Origin: Pseudomonadota bacterium | GTDB taxonomy: Bacteria; Pseudomonadota; Alphaproteobacteria; UBA1280; UBA12223 | Direction of reading: 5' to 3' | Length of the DNA: 6,299 nucleotides | NCBI GenBank assembly: GCA_002937495.1 | Contig: PTJW01000057.1 | Span: 1 to 6,299, forward strand | Shown here: positions 1-6,299 of the stretch, one piece after another | Layout of the letters: every line of letters begins with the position of its first letter | How positions within the stretch are numbered: position 1 is the first letter of the stretch | Notes under the pieces: model-generated | Told to the model about the DNA's origin: nothing | Database searches by the model: none | What the model saw: only the letters and a program-made list of their open reading frames with translations | Made by a program: the position numbers and the translations under genes

Positions 1-39
1 GATGAAGTTATGTATGAAGATAAGAGGGAGGAAAGATAA
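1..39 (+). CDS. 3' end of an unidentified gene (partial)
   Basis: Reading from base 1 gives 12 open codons, DEVMYEDKREER, then TAA at 37-39. The tail is rich in charged residues. The gene assignment rests mainly on the junction: the TAA shares its last A with the ATG of the next gene (TAATG), a classic arrangement for translationally coupled genes, and the Shine-Dalgarno sequence of that next gene lies inside these codons. Too little is present to name a product. A second frame, starting at base 2, is also open until 46, so the reading frame is inferred rather than proven; the third frame is closed by TGA early on. Confidence 0.5.
   Translation, partial: DEVMYEDKREER
26..31 (+). promoter_or_regulatory. 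Shine-Dalgarno sequence of the 63-residue membrane protein
   Basis: GGGAGG lies 7 bases upstream of the ATG at 39 and continues into GAAAG, giving a long purine tract. It supports this ATG as the true start. It lies within the last codons of the upstream reading frame, so ribosomes finishing that gene would arrive at the initiation site. Confidence 0.7.
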
Positions 40-230
40 TGAATAAGCAAACTTATGACTTTAAAGACAGAAGAAAGTCAAGCTCAAAGCCTCGCTCATT
101 TAACGAGAAAAGATCAGACATGGTTGTTATTTCAAAAGCAAATCAGGCTGACTTATACATGTGGTGCCTAACTGTTGCAATTAGTGCAGCAATTGTATTA
201 GTTTTCTTAACGGTTGCTTTAGTATCATAA
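39..230 (+). CDS. Small single-pass membrane protein, function unknown
   Basis: This 63-residue protein is not one I recognise. Residues 1-38 are hydrophilic and basic: about ten Lys/Arg against five Asp/Glu, with a Ser/Lys-rich stretch at 11-20. Residues about 41-62 form one hydrophobic helix that begins at YMWC and ends one residue before the C-terminus. This is a tail-anchored layout; by the positive-inside rule the basic N-terminal part should face the cytoplasm. There is no signal peptide and no catalytic motif. The start is supported by a strong Shine-Dalgarno sequence and a TAATG overlap with the preceding gene, so it is probably co-translated with that gene. It ends in a double stop (TAATAA) about 20 bases before the hairpin that separates it from the minus-strand operon. 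It is likely a real gene. It might be an accessory subunit of a membrane complex encoded upstream, but that is speculation. Confidence 0.7.
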   Translation: MNKQTYDFKDRRKSSSKPRSFNEKRSDMVVISKANQADLYMWCLTVAISAAIVLVFLTVALVS

Positions 231-240
231 TAAAATATAT

Positions 241-276
241 TAAATAAAAAAAAGAACGCTATTTAGCGTTCTTTTC
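241..276 (-). terminator. Rho-independent terminator, probably bidirectional
   Basis: The inverted repeat AAAGAACGCTA / TAGCGTTCTTT (arms 251-261 and 264-274, extendable by one pair to 250 and 275) is perfect and leaves a loop of 2-4 bases. On the minus strand the stem runs into a T-rich tract (complement of 241-250), so it should end the mrcA-prfB-AsmA-DUF192 transcript. On the plus strand the stem is followed by TTTTCTCT, a weaker tract, so it may also stop the transcript of the 63-residue gene. The TAG stop of the DUF192 gene (259-261) and its last few codons are inside the stem. Confidence 0.85.
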
Positions 277-708
277 TCTATCTTTTAAAGTAACTTTATT
301 GCCAACTTCAATGTTATATTTTTTAACTTGTCCTGCATTAATTTCTAAAATCTTATCAACTTCTTTATAAACTGTTCTAACTTTTAAAGTTTCAGGTTCT
401 GCATTTTCAATAATTCCAACAATTGTATCATCTTTAATAAATAGCATATCAAGAGGTATGTAAGTGTTTTTCATCCACATAGCTCGCTGTCTAGCATTTT
501 TCCAGATAAACATCATACCAAAGTTTTCATTCATATGACGAACAAACATTAAACCTTTTTCTCGTTGTTGATCGTTAATTGCAAGTTTAATATCATATAC
601 TTTAATAATACCTTCATTATTACTAATTACAGCATTATAGATATTTTCTGCATTACTGTTAAAGCTTAGTAGCATTACAGCACATGCCAGTAGTAGTTTT
701 TTTAGCAT
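259..708 (-). CDS. Exported DUF192 family protein
   Basis: This 149-residue protein belongs to the DUF192 family (PF02643), small bacterial and archaeal proteins of unproven function. Residues 1-20 are a clear Sec signal peptide: MLKK, then a hydrophobic core, then a likely cleavage after NSNA (Ala20). The mature protein should be periplasmic. Family hallmarks occur in order: KGLMFV at 51-56, GMMFIW at 64-69, the signature MWMKNTYIPLDMLFI at 77-91, and ILEINAG at 120-126. The length is normal for an exported member. The start is set by a near-perfect AAGGAG at good spacing. It lies 13 bases after the AsmA-type gene and is the last gene of the operon; its stop codon is inside the terminator hairpin. 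The family assignment is secure; the biochemical role is unknown, and the context only suggests an envelope-related one. Confidence 0.92.
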   Translation of the reverse strand: MLKKLLLACAVMLLSFNSNAENIYNAVISNNEGIIKVYDIKLAINDQQREKGLMFVRHMNENFGMMFIWKNARQRAMWMKNTYIPLDMLFIKDDTIVGIIENAEPETLKVRTVYKEVDKILEINAGQVKKYNIEVGNKVTLKDREKNAK

Positions 709-715
709 TTTTATT

Positions 716-721
716 CTCCTT
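716..721 (-). promoter_or_regulatory. Shine-Dalgarno sequence of the DUF192 gene
   Basis: AAGGAG, the best ribosome-binding match in the window, starts right after the TAA of the AsmA-type gene and leaves 7 bases (AATAAAA) before the ATG at 708. It fixes the start codon and indicates efficient independent initiation despite the 13-base intergenic gap. Confidence 0.8.
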
Positions 722-3700
722 TTACTTTTTTGACTCTACTTTTGCTTTTTTACGAGCTTTTTTTATTGCTTTTGATTCACCATTGTTTGAACTAACTGAT
801 GAGTACACAGAATCAAATACATCTTTAACAATGCCAGGTGTTACAATAGATAGAGGTGAAACACTGATCTTTTGTTTGCCTGTGCCATAAATTGTAAAAT
901 CAGCACCAGAAATTGCCCCTTGTGAACCAGTTAATATATAACCTAAAACAGGAATATTACTTAATACACTATTTAACTTAACAACAGGTATAATTGTACC
1001 TTTAAGGTCAGATGTTTTAGTTTTATTATCATAGGCACCATTTACAAGTAATCCTAATGATGGTCCTTTAACTTTACCATTAGTTAATTTAAGAATACCA
1101 TCTTCATATCGAATTTCCACATATAGGTCATCAAATAAGATGCCTTCTTTTTTAGTTAGCAGTTGTTCTAATGAAATACTTGCTAAAGCTTTTGCTAATA
1201 AAGGTGCTTTTAATAGTTGGAATTTTTTAATATTAAGCTTTAAATCTGCAAAATCAAAATTACCATTTTCAAAGTAAAGGTCTCCAAATAAAATACCAAA
1301 ACCAGAGTTCATATCTTTAAATATATTTGTTTTTCTTAATGCATTACCAAAGTTAGGAATTAAGCTTTCAACCTTAACTTTGTTTTTATTTGTTTCATCT
1401 GGCGATAAGCGTAGGTAGAATTTTTGAGCATTTGCTTTATCAAGGGCTTTAATAATACCAGTAAAAGTATTCTCTAGGTTTAATAAAATAGAAACATCTA
1501 GCAAGCCTTCATCATCATTTAAATACATGTGCTTTAAACGAATGTTTAGTTTTTTTATAGCCTGCTTTTCTTTATCTGCTTGTTCATCAGTTTTTGTATC
1601 AGTAGTGCTTGTAGATTTAGCCATTGTGAATGGTCTAATATCTAAACTATCACCTGTAAGGTTTAATACATTTGATTTTAATGAGAACTCATCAAGCTTT
1701 GTTTTATCTTTAATAACAATGTTTTTAAAATCAGCAGTTGATGCTGCTAAGTCATCAATTAACACCTTTGCTTTACCATTTGCTTTAAAGTCATCAATAT
1801 CAATTTTAGCACTTTGTAAGTCTAAAATGTTTTTATCAATATCAAAGTAACCTTTAGCATTTAAAATACCTGGTTTTGAATATGGCTTAGTATAGTTTAA
1901 TAAACTAAAGTTAACTAAGTTGTTTTCTAAGTTTGCATCAACATCAAAGTTCCATTTAGAACCTTCTTTATGTAACTCTAAATCACTAAATACTAAACCT
2001 GATAAGTTTAATGATGGTATTTGTACATATTGTTTTAATAAGAATGAATCAAAGTTAGATGTAACATTAATTTTAGTATGCTTGCCAAACTCTAAAAGTT
2101 TTTCTTCAAGCTTAATAGTAAATGGGTTTTCATTTAAAAAGCCTGATGCATCCAAAATAAAGTCTTCTTCTGTAATTCTTAAAATAGAGTCTGTAGCTTC
2201 AAATCTTTGTTTAAATACCGGGTCGATGCCTATAATTTCAGAAATATCAGAAATTACATCAACTTTAATAAAGTTATCTTTATCATTAATTAGCCTTGCA
2301 AGGTTAAGCTTAATATCTGTTTGAGTTTCTTGTAAGCCTTTATAGTGTTTAAATAGTTCATCTTGTTGTAAGTTCAGTTTTGTATTTACAACATTTAAAG
2401 CATCTTCTACAGATCCACTTGATAATGCTTTAACATTAATAATTAAGTCTTCATTATGTTTAAATAGTGGAGATATTTTAACGCTAGCTCTTTTAATACT
2501 TTGCTCAGAGTGTTTAGCTTTTTCAATTTCAATAATAATGTCATTCTTTAACATTCTAAAGTTACCCTTAGCTTGTTCAACTTTTGGAATGCCATTCATA
2601 TAGTACATGTTTAAATTATCAAAGTCGGCTCTAATATCGAAATAAGGGTTGCCATTTTCGCCATCCATAATTTTTCTAAATGGACCATAATAACCAAATA
2701 AAAAGTTTGATACATCAGCTTTAAATAAGTGCTGAGTTACCCATGGCTTAAAGCTCATATCTGGAATATAAGTAAATACATCATTAAGTTTTGCTTTATC
2801 TGTTGTTACAGTAATATTAAATAAAGGTTCAGCTTTATATGTTAAATCTCCAAATATATTAAACTTAATATTTTGATTATCAGTAAGCTTACCATTATAA
2901 AATTTTACAAATTTATTGTCTGGATCAAAATCAAAATCAACATTTGCTTTTTCAAAAGTAAGCTTATTATCATAAACATTATCAATTTTTACAAAACCAT
3001 TTTTTAGTTTTGCAGAACCTGTAATATTTTTAAAGTGGTTGTTTGAATCAAGCTTTGCATTAACTTTAATATTGCCTAAGCCATCAATAGCAAAAGTATC
3101 TAGTTTAATAATAGAATCTAAAGTTTCTTTAACATGTAATGAGTCAAGCTCTAATGTCATATCAATTAATTCTGAATTATCGGGAATAGACATATCTAAT
3201 GAAATAGGAGTTTTATGGCCATTAATAGTATATATACCTTCAGATGTAAAATCTAAGTTACTTCTAGTTTTTCTTAATTGAATATTAATATCATTAAGCT
3301 CTTGTGTGCTTTCATTATATTTAATAGCAACATGCGAGTTTGTAATATCAACATTTTTTGTTAAGTTTAAAATTGTTAAGTATGAATAGTTCTTTAAAGT
3401 AGAATGAATATTCTTATCTTGTTTAGTTTCTGCTTGTTTTGCCGCAAGAACTTTATCTAAATCAAAATATATATCGGCATTTTCAATATGAATTTCTCTA
3501 AATGAAGGAGTAGCAGTAAAAATAGAAGCTCTAGCTAAACGCATGTTAGCATATTTTAAATATACATTTGCATATTCAGACTTAACCGAAATATCGCTAG
3601 CTTTTAAAATAAATGACTTATCAAATACTAAGTATAATGATTTAACCTCAGCTTCTTTAACTAAAATTTTCTCATCTTTTAGTTTATCAATTAAAAAGCT

Positions 3701-3832
3701 AATATCTAGAGGGTTTATTTTTACATACATTGCAAAGCAAGCTAAAAGAAATACAAAACTTACAAAAGCATACACAATAAAGTGCATAATATGAGATATA
3801 GTATTTTTTACAGCTCTAGTTAGCTTTTTCAT
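722..3832 (-). CDS. AsmA/YhdP-type envelope protein (DUF3971-like), probable lipid transporter
   Basis: This 1036-residue protein has a short basic N-terminus, one membrane helix at about residues 15-37, and then a very long region of alternating short beta-strand-like segments, as in AsmA-like repeating beta-groove proteins. It should be anchored in the inner membrane with its bulk in the periplasm. The best landmark is the C-terminal block at about 943-1006 (LKGTIIPV...LNSVLSNIPVLGYIL...ISVSPLSIVTPGIVKDVF), typical of the alphaproteobacterial DUF3971/AsmA C-terminal family. E. coli YhdP (about 1266 residues) and its relatives TamB and YdbH are implicated in moving phospholipids to the outer membrane; a similar role here is inferred from family membership. 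The last 30 residues form a Lys-rich tail. The gene starts 2 bases after prfB, with AAGGA inside the final prfB codons. Fold and family are fairly secure; orthology to YhdP rather than another AsmA-like branch is less so. Confidence 0.85.
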   Translation of the reverse strand: MKKLTRAVKNTISHIMHFIVYAFVSFVFLLACFAMYVKINPLDISFLIDKLKDEKILVKEAEVKSLYLVFDKSFILKASDISVKSEYANVYLKYANMRLARASIFTATPSFREIHIENADIYFDLDKVLAAKQAETKQDKNIHSTLKNYSYLTILNLTKNVDITNSHVAIKYNESTQELNDINIQLRKTRSNLDFTSEGIYTINGHKTPISLDMSIPDNSELIDMTLELDSLHVKETLDSIIKLDTFAIDGLGNIKVNAKLDSNNHFKNITGSAKLKNGFVKIDNVYDNKLTFEKANVDFDFDPDNKFVKFYNGKLTDNQNIKFNIFGDLTYKAEPLFNITVTTDKAKLNDVFTYIPDMSFKPWVTQHLFKADVSNFLFGYYGPFRKIMDGENGNPYFDIRADFDNLNMYYMNGIPKVEQAKGNFRMLKNDIIIEIEKAKHSEQSIKRASVKISPLFKHNEDLIINVKALSSGSVEDALNVVNTKLNLQQDELFKHYKGLQETQTDIKLNLARLINDKDNFIKVDVISDISEIIGIDPVFKQRFEATDSILRITEEDFILDASGFLNENPFTIKLEEKLLEFGKHTKINVTSNFDSFLLKQYVQIPSLNLSGLVFSDLELHKEGSKWNFDVDANLENNLVNFSLLNYTKPYSKPGILNAKGYFDIDKNILDLQSAKIDIDDFKANGKAKVLIDDLAASTADFKNIVIKDKTKLDEFSLKSNVLNLTGDSLDIRPFTMAKSTSTTDTKTDEQADKEKQAIKKLNIRLKHMYLNDDEGLLDVSILLNLENTFTGIIKALDKANAQKFYLRLSPDETNKNKVKVESLIPNFGNALRKTNIFKDMNSGFGILFGDLYFENGNFDFADLKLNIKKFQLLKAPLLAKALASISLEQLLTKKEGILFDDLYVEIRYEDGILKLTNGKVKGPSLGLLVNGAYDNKTKTSDLKGTIIPVVKLNSVLSNIPVLGYILTGSQGAISGADFTIYGTGKQKISVSPLSIVTPGIVKDVFDSVYSSVSSNNGESKAIKKARKKAKVESKK

Positions 3833-3834
3833 TT

Positions 3835-4941
3835 TTATATTCCTTGGTTAATTCTATTTAATTCAGCATTAATGAAGTTATTTAGTTCTCCATCTAAAAC
3901 TTTATCTACATTTGAAGTTTCAACACTTGTGCGTAAGTCTTTAACCATTTTATATGGATGCATAACATAACTTCGGATTTGATGACCCCATGAGTTATCA
4001 GTTTTAGAATCTTCAAGCTCTTGCTTTTCTGCTTCTTGTTTTTTCATTTCAATTTCAAATAATTTAGCTTTTAACATTTTTAAGGCTTCATCTTTATTCT
4101 TATGCTGAGATCTTTGGTTTTGACATTGCACTACAGTTTTAGTAGGGATGTGCGTAATCCTAATTGCAGAATCTGTTGTATTAACATGCTGACCACCAGC
4201 ACCGCTAGCTCTAAAAGTATCAATTTTTAAATCTTCAGTTTTAATTTCAATGTCAATATCGTCATTAACTTCAGGGTATGCAAAAACAGATGCAAATGAA
4301 GTATGCCTTCTTGCATTAGAATCAAACGGTGAAATTCTTACTAAACGATGAACACCAATTTCTGTTTTTAATAAGCCATAAGCATAATCGCCTTCTATTT
4401 TAATAGTAGCAGATTTAATGCCAGCTTCTTCACCGTTGTTAAATTCAACAACTGAAATTTTAAAGTTTTGATCTTCAGCCCAACGAGTATACATTCTTAA
4501 AAGCATATTTGCCCAATCTTGCGATTCTGTACCACCAGCGCCACTATTAATTTCAATAAATGCGTTATTACTATCAGCTTTGCCTGAAAGCAGCCTTCTT
4601 GTTTCTATTTGCTCAATAGAATTGAAAACTTTATTAATAGATTCTTCATACTCACTAATTTCATCTTTATTATCTTCAGCTTCAGCAAGTTCTAACAATT
4701 CAACAGTTGTTTCAAATTCATCAATAATATTGCTACAAGCTTTAAAGTTTTTTTCAAGTAATGATTTTTCTTGCATTACCTGTCTAGCTTTATCAGGGTT
4801 TGCCCATAAGCTATCATCATTAACTTGTAGTTCTAAAGCTTCAATTTTGCTTTCAAAGGCAGTATCAATAATATACTGCTTTAAATTAGCAATTACCTTA
4901 GAATATTTTTTAATGTTTTCTGTTGTTTGTAAAGATATCAT
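3835..4941 (-). CDS. prfB: Peptide chain release factor 2 (RF2)
   Basis: This 368-residue protein is a class I release factor, close to the 365 residues of E. coli RF2. It recognises UAA and UGA stop codons in the ribosomal A site and triggers release of the finished peptide. The stop-codon recognition tripeptide is SPF at residues 204-206 (bases 4324-4332), which marks RF2 rather than RF1 (PxT). The catalytic GGQ is at residues 249-251 (bases 4189-4197) in the context RASGAGGQHVN; it carries Ala at the site that is Thr246 in E. coli K-12. Residues about 1-110 form the helical N-terminal domain. The reading frame is continuous: the YIID segment at residues 23-26, where E. coli prfB has its +1 frameshift and in-frame UGA, contains no stop and no internal Shine-Dalgarno. 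The ATG overlaps the mrcA stop by one base (TAATG), with AGAAGG upstream, so coupling to mrcA is likely. Confidence 0.97.
   Translation of the reverse strand: MISLQTTENIKKYSKVIANLKQYIIDTAFESKIEALELQVNDDSLWANPDKARQVMQEKSLLEKNFKACSNIIDEFETTVELLELAEAEDNKDEISEYEESINKVFNSIEQIETRRLLSGKADSNNAFIEINSGAGGTESQDWANMLLRMYTRWAEDQNFKISVVEFNNGEEAGIKSATIKIEGDYAYGLLKTEIGVHRLVRISPFDSNARRHTSFASVFAYPEVNDDIDIEIKTEDLKIDTFRASGAGGQHVNTTDSAIRITHIPTKTVVQCQNQRSQHKNKDEALKMLKAKLFEIEMKKQEAEKQELEDSKTDNSWGHQIRSYVMHPYKMVKDLRTSVETSNVDKVLDGELNNFINAELNRINQGI
3841..3845 (-). promoter_or_regulatory. Shine-Dalgarno sequence of the AsmA/YhdP-type gene
   Basis: AAGGA lies 8 bases before the ATG at 3832 and is formed by the final codons of prfB (AAC CAA GGA ATA TAA). 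It supports this start and implies that termination on prfB and initiation on the next gene take place at nearly the same spot. Confidence 0.7.
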
Positions 4942-6299
4942 TAGTAAATACCTTCTAGTAGTTCAGAGTCATCGTATTCTTGAATGTATGAATCACCACT
5001 TGTTTGAGCATTTGGCTCTTCACCATTTCTAAATACTTCTAAAATAGTTTTTGATGTATTAGCAGTAGGTAGCTGACCTGTCTTTTCATCAACTTTTACA
5101 AATACAATGTCTTCAGGTATTTCAAAGTTATTACCAGCTAAGTATGGTTTAGCGTTTTTCATAAACTCTGTCCAAATAGGGCCAGATACACCAGAACCAG
5201 TTTCATTATTACCCATAGAATGAGGGTTATCAAAACCAGACCATACACCAACAGCTAAGTCTGCAGTATAACCAACATACCAAGCATCAATATAATCGTT
5301 TGTTGTACCTGTTTTAGCAGCTACAGGCATACCTAATGCTCTAGCTCTCCATCCAGTACCTCTTTTTACAACACCTTGTAATAAGTCTGTAACCATGTAA
5401 GCTAAAGTATCTGAAATAATCACTTGACCAGACTGCTCAATAGATTCAATTTCATCCGGAAGATTTGTTTCTTTAGCAGTAGGGCCTTCACAGTCAAAGC
5501 AGTCATAACCTTTTTTGTAAATAACACTGCCAGATCTATCTTGGATAGATTCAATAAAGTAAGGTTCGTTATAAATACCGCTATTTGCAAATACAGTATA
5601 AGCCGAAACCATGTCAATTAATGAAATTGATGCAGAACCTAAAGCAGTTGATAAGTTCTTTTCCATATTAGCAGTAGGTAAGCCAAACTTAGATGCAAAC
5701 TTAATAATGTTTGAAATACCAACTTTTCTAGCTAAACGAATAGTCATTAGGTTTCTAGATTTTTCTAAACCACGGCGTAACGGAGAAGGACCATAAACTT
5801 TTTCAGAATAGTTTTGTGGCTTCCATGCTTTGTTTAACTCGCTATCTCTTAAAATAATAGGAGCATCTAAAATAATAGAGTTTGTTTTAAAGCCATTTTC
5901 TAAAGCTGTAGCATAAACAAATGGTTTAAATGATGACCCAACCTGTCTTTTAGCCTGAATAGCTCTGTTAAATGTACCTTGCTTATCAAAGCCACCAACT
6001 AAAGCTTTAACAGCACCTGTTTTAACATCAATAGCTACTAATGCAGATTGAACCTCAGGGTATTGCTCTAAAGAGTAATGAGTTTCTTGAATTTCTTTTT
6101 CAACTTCTTTACTTATAGTTTTAGTTTCACCATTTTCTTCAATAGTTTCTTCAACTGTTTCTTTTACTTTGATAGGTTTAGGTTGTTTGTCTAGCTTTTT
6201 AACTAAAATAATATCACCAACCGAAAGTACATCTTCTACTTTTCTAACATAGTCACCGCGTTCATCTGCAGATACATACTCTCTAGCCCATCTAAGTTG
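4941..6299 (-). CDS. mrcA: Penicillin-binding protein 1A, C-terminal 452 residues (5' end outside window)
   Basis: The frame is open from the right edge (codon at 6299-6297) to TAA at 4943-4941, so the gene continues beyond the window. The first Met inside the fragment (base 5747) is internal, not the start. PBP1A is a bifunctional inner-membrane enzyme that polymerises glycan strands and cross-links peptides; only the second half is visible. Fragment residues about 1-75 are the OB-fold domain typical of PBP1A (SVGDIILVKK). The transpeptidase follows with all three motifs: SSFK (catalytic Ser at residue 122, bases 5934-5936, in RQVGSSFKPF), SRN (residue 181, in KSRNLMT) and KTGTT (residue 329, bases 5307-5315). 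A CFDC pair is at 267-270. A charged stretch sits at residues 34-72. The glycosyltransferase domain lies off-window, so naming as 1A rests on the OB domain, the transpeptidase motifs and the prfB neighbour. Confidence 0.95.
   Translation of the reverse strand, partial: QLRWAREYVSADERGDYVRKVEDVLSVGDIILVKKLDKQPKPIKVKETVEETIEENGETKTISKEVEKEIQETHYSLEQYPEVQSALVAIDVKTGAVKALVGGFDKQGTFNRAIQAKRQVGSSFKPFVYATALENGFKTNSIILDAPIILRDSELNKAWKPQNYSEKVYGPSPLRRGLEKSRNLMTIRLARKVGISNIIKFASKFGLPTANMEKNLSTALGSASISLIDMVSAYTVFANSGIYNEPYFIESIQDRSGSVIYKKGYDCFDCEGPTAKETNLPDEIESIEQSGQVIISDTLAYMVTDLLQGVVKRGTGWRARALGMPVAAKTGTTNDYIDAWYVGYTADLAVGVWSGFDNPHSMGNNETGSGVSGPIWTEFMKNAKPYLAGNNFEIPEDIVFVKVDEKTGQLPTANTSKTILEVFRNGEEPNAQTSGDSYIQEYDDSELLEGIY
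4951..4956 (-). promoter_or_regulatory. Shine-Dalgarno sequence of prfB
   Basis: AGAAGG lies 9 bases upstream of the prfB ATG, inside the last codons of mrcA. Together with the TAATG overlap it supports the chosen prfB start and translational coupling to mrcA. Confidence 0.6.

Noticed and set aside
682..708. Possible lipoprotein signal (Cys9) in the DUF192 protein
   Set aside because: Cys9 falls in the middle of the hydrophobic core, only a few residues after the basic N-terminus, and the residues before it (LLA) do not fit the lipobox well; a standard signal peptidase I site after Ala20 fits better.
684..890. Plus-strand open frame opposite the DUF192/AsmA junction
   Set aside because: It is antisense to two well-supported genes, covers the ribosome-binding site of the DUF192 gene and has no recognisable domain; its hydrophobic composition is the mirror of Lys-rich coding sequence.
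1527..2324. Two plus-strand open frames of 107 and 134 codons
   Set aside because: Both lie wholly antisense to the AsmA/YhdP-type gene. Their Ser/Phe/Leu-rich translations are what the complement of AT-rich coding sequence gives.
3039..3794. Two plus-strand open frames of 80 and 83 codons
   Set aside because: They are antisense shadows of the AsmA/YhdP-type gene, with no Shine-Dalgarno sequence or domain that I can see.
4580..5032. Plus-strand open frame of 150 codons
   Set aside because: It is antisense to prfB and the end of mrcA, and its Ser-rich low-complexity translation is explained by the opposite-strand codons.
5059..5680. A 13-base repeat, TTAGCAGTAGGTA, at 5059-5071 and 5668-5680
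   Set aside because: Both copies encode the same short peptide (LPTAN) in frame within mrcA and have no shared flanks, so chance similarity in AT-rich codons is enough to explain them.
4941..5747. Separate short gene starting at the Met at 5747
   Set aside because: The frame stays open upstream to the window edge and carries the catalytic SSFK motif and the SRN motif before this Met, so the Met is internal to PBP1A.
5420..5796. Short open frames on both strands inside mrcA
   Set aside because: They are out-of-frame or antisense to the PBP1A transpeptidase domain, whose motifs are continuous through this stretch.

Overview
The window is low in GC (about 30% judged by eye) and gene-dense. It looks like a chromosomal segment of an AT-rich alphaproteobacterium. 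The main reason is a gene for a class A penicillin-binding protein of the PBP1A type directly followed by prfB (release factor 2), an order typical of Alphaproteobacteria; gammaproteobacteria usually pair prfB with lysS. The low GC fits Rickettsiales-, Holosporales- or SAR11-like lineages, but the sequence does not let me choose between them.

Layout. The left edge (1-39, + strand) holds the last 12 codons of an unidentified gene. Its stop codon shares one base with the start of a 63-residue, single-pass membrane protein (39-230, +) that I do not recognise. Facing these, four genes on the minus strand form what looks like one operon, read from right to left: mrcA (penicillin-binding protein 1A, 5' end outside the window), prfB, a 1036-residue AsmA/YhdP-type envelope protein, and a secreted DUF192 protein. 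The mrcA/prfB junction is a 1-base TAATG overlap, the prfB/AsmA gap is 2 bases and the AsmA/DUF192 gap is 13 bases. Each downstream gene has a purine-rich Shine-Dalgarno sequence at good spacing. A strong hairpin at 250-275, flanked by T-tracts, ends the operon and probably also ends the plus-strand unit converging on it.

How the genes work together. Three of the four operon genes act in or across the cell envelope: peptidoglycan synthesis by PBP1A, probable phospholipid delivery toward the outer membrane by the AsmA/YhdP-type protein, and an exported DUF192 protein of unknown role. prfB, a translation termination factor, is embedded among them. The operon structure makes co-expression likely; a functional link between prfB and the envelope genes is not shown by the sequence.

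No mobile element, CRISPR array, tRNA, rRNA or riboswitch was seen, and no intergenic stretch exceeds 300 bases. I did not find a clearly undescribed system. The least explained part is the small plus-strand membrane protein and its truncated upstream partner.
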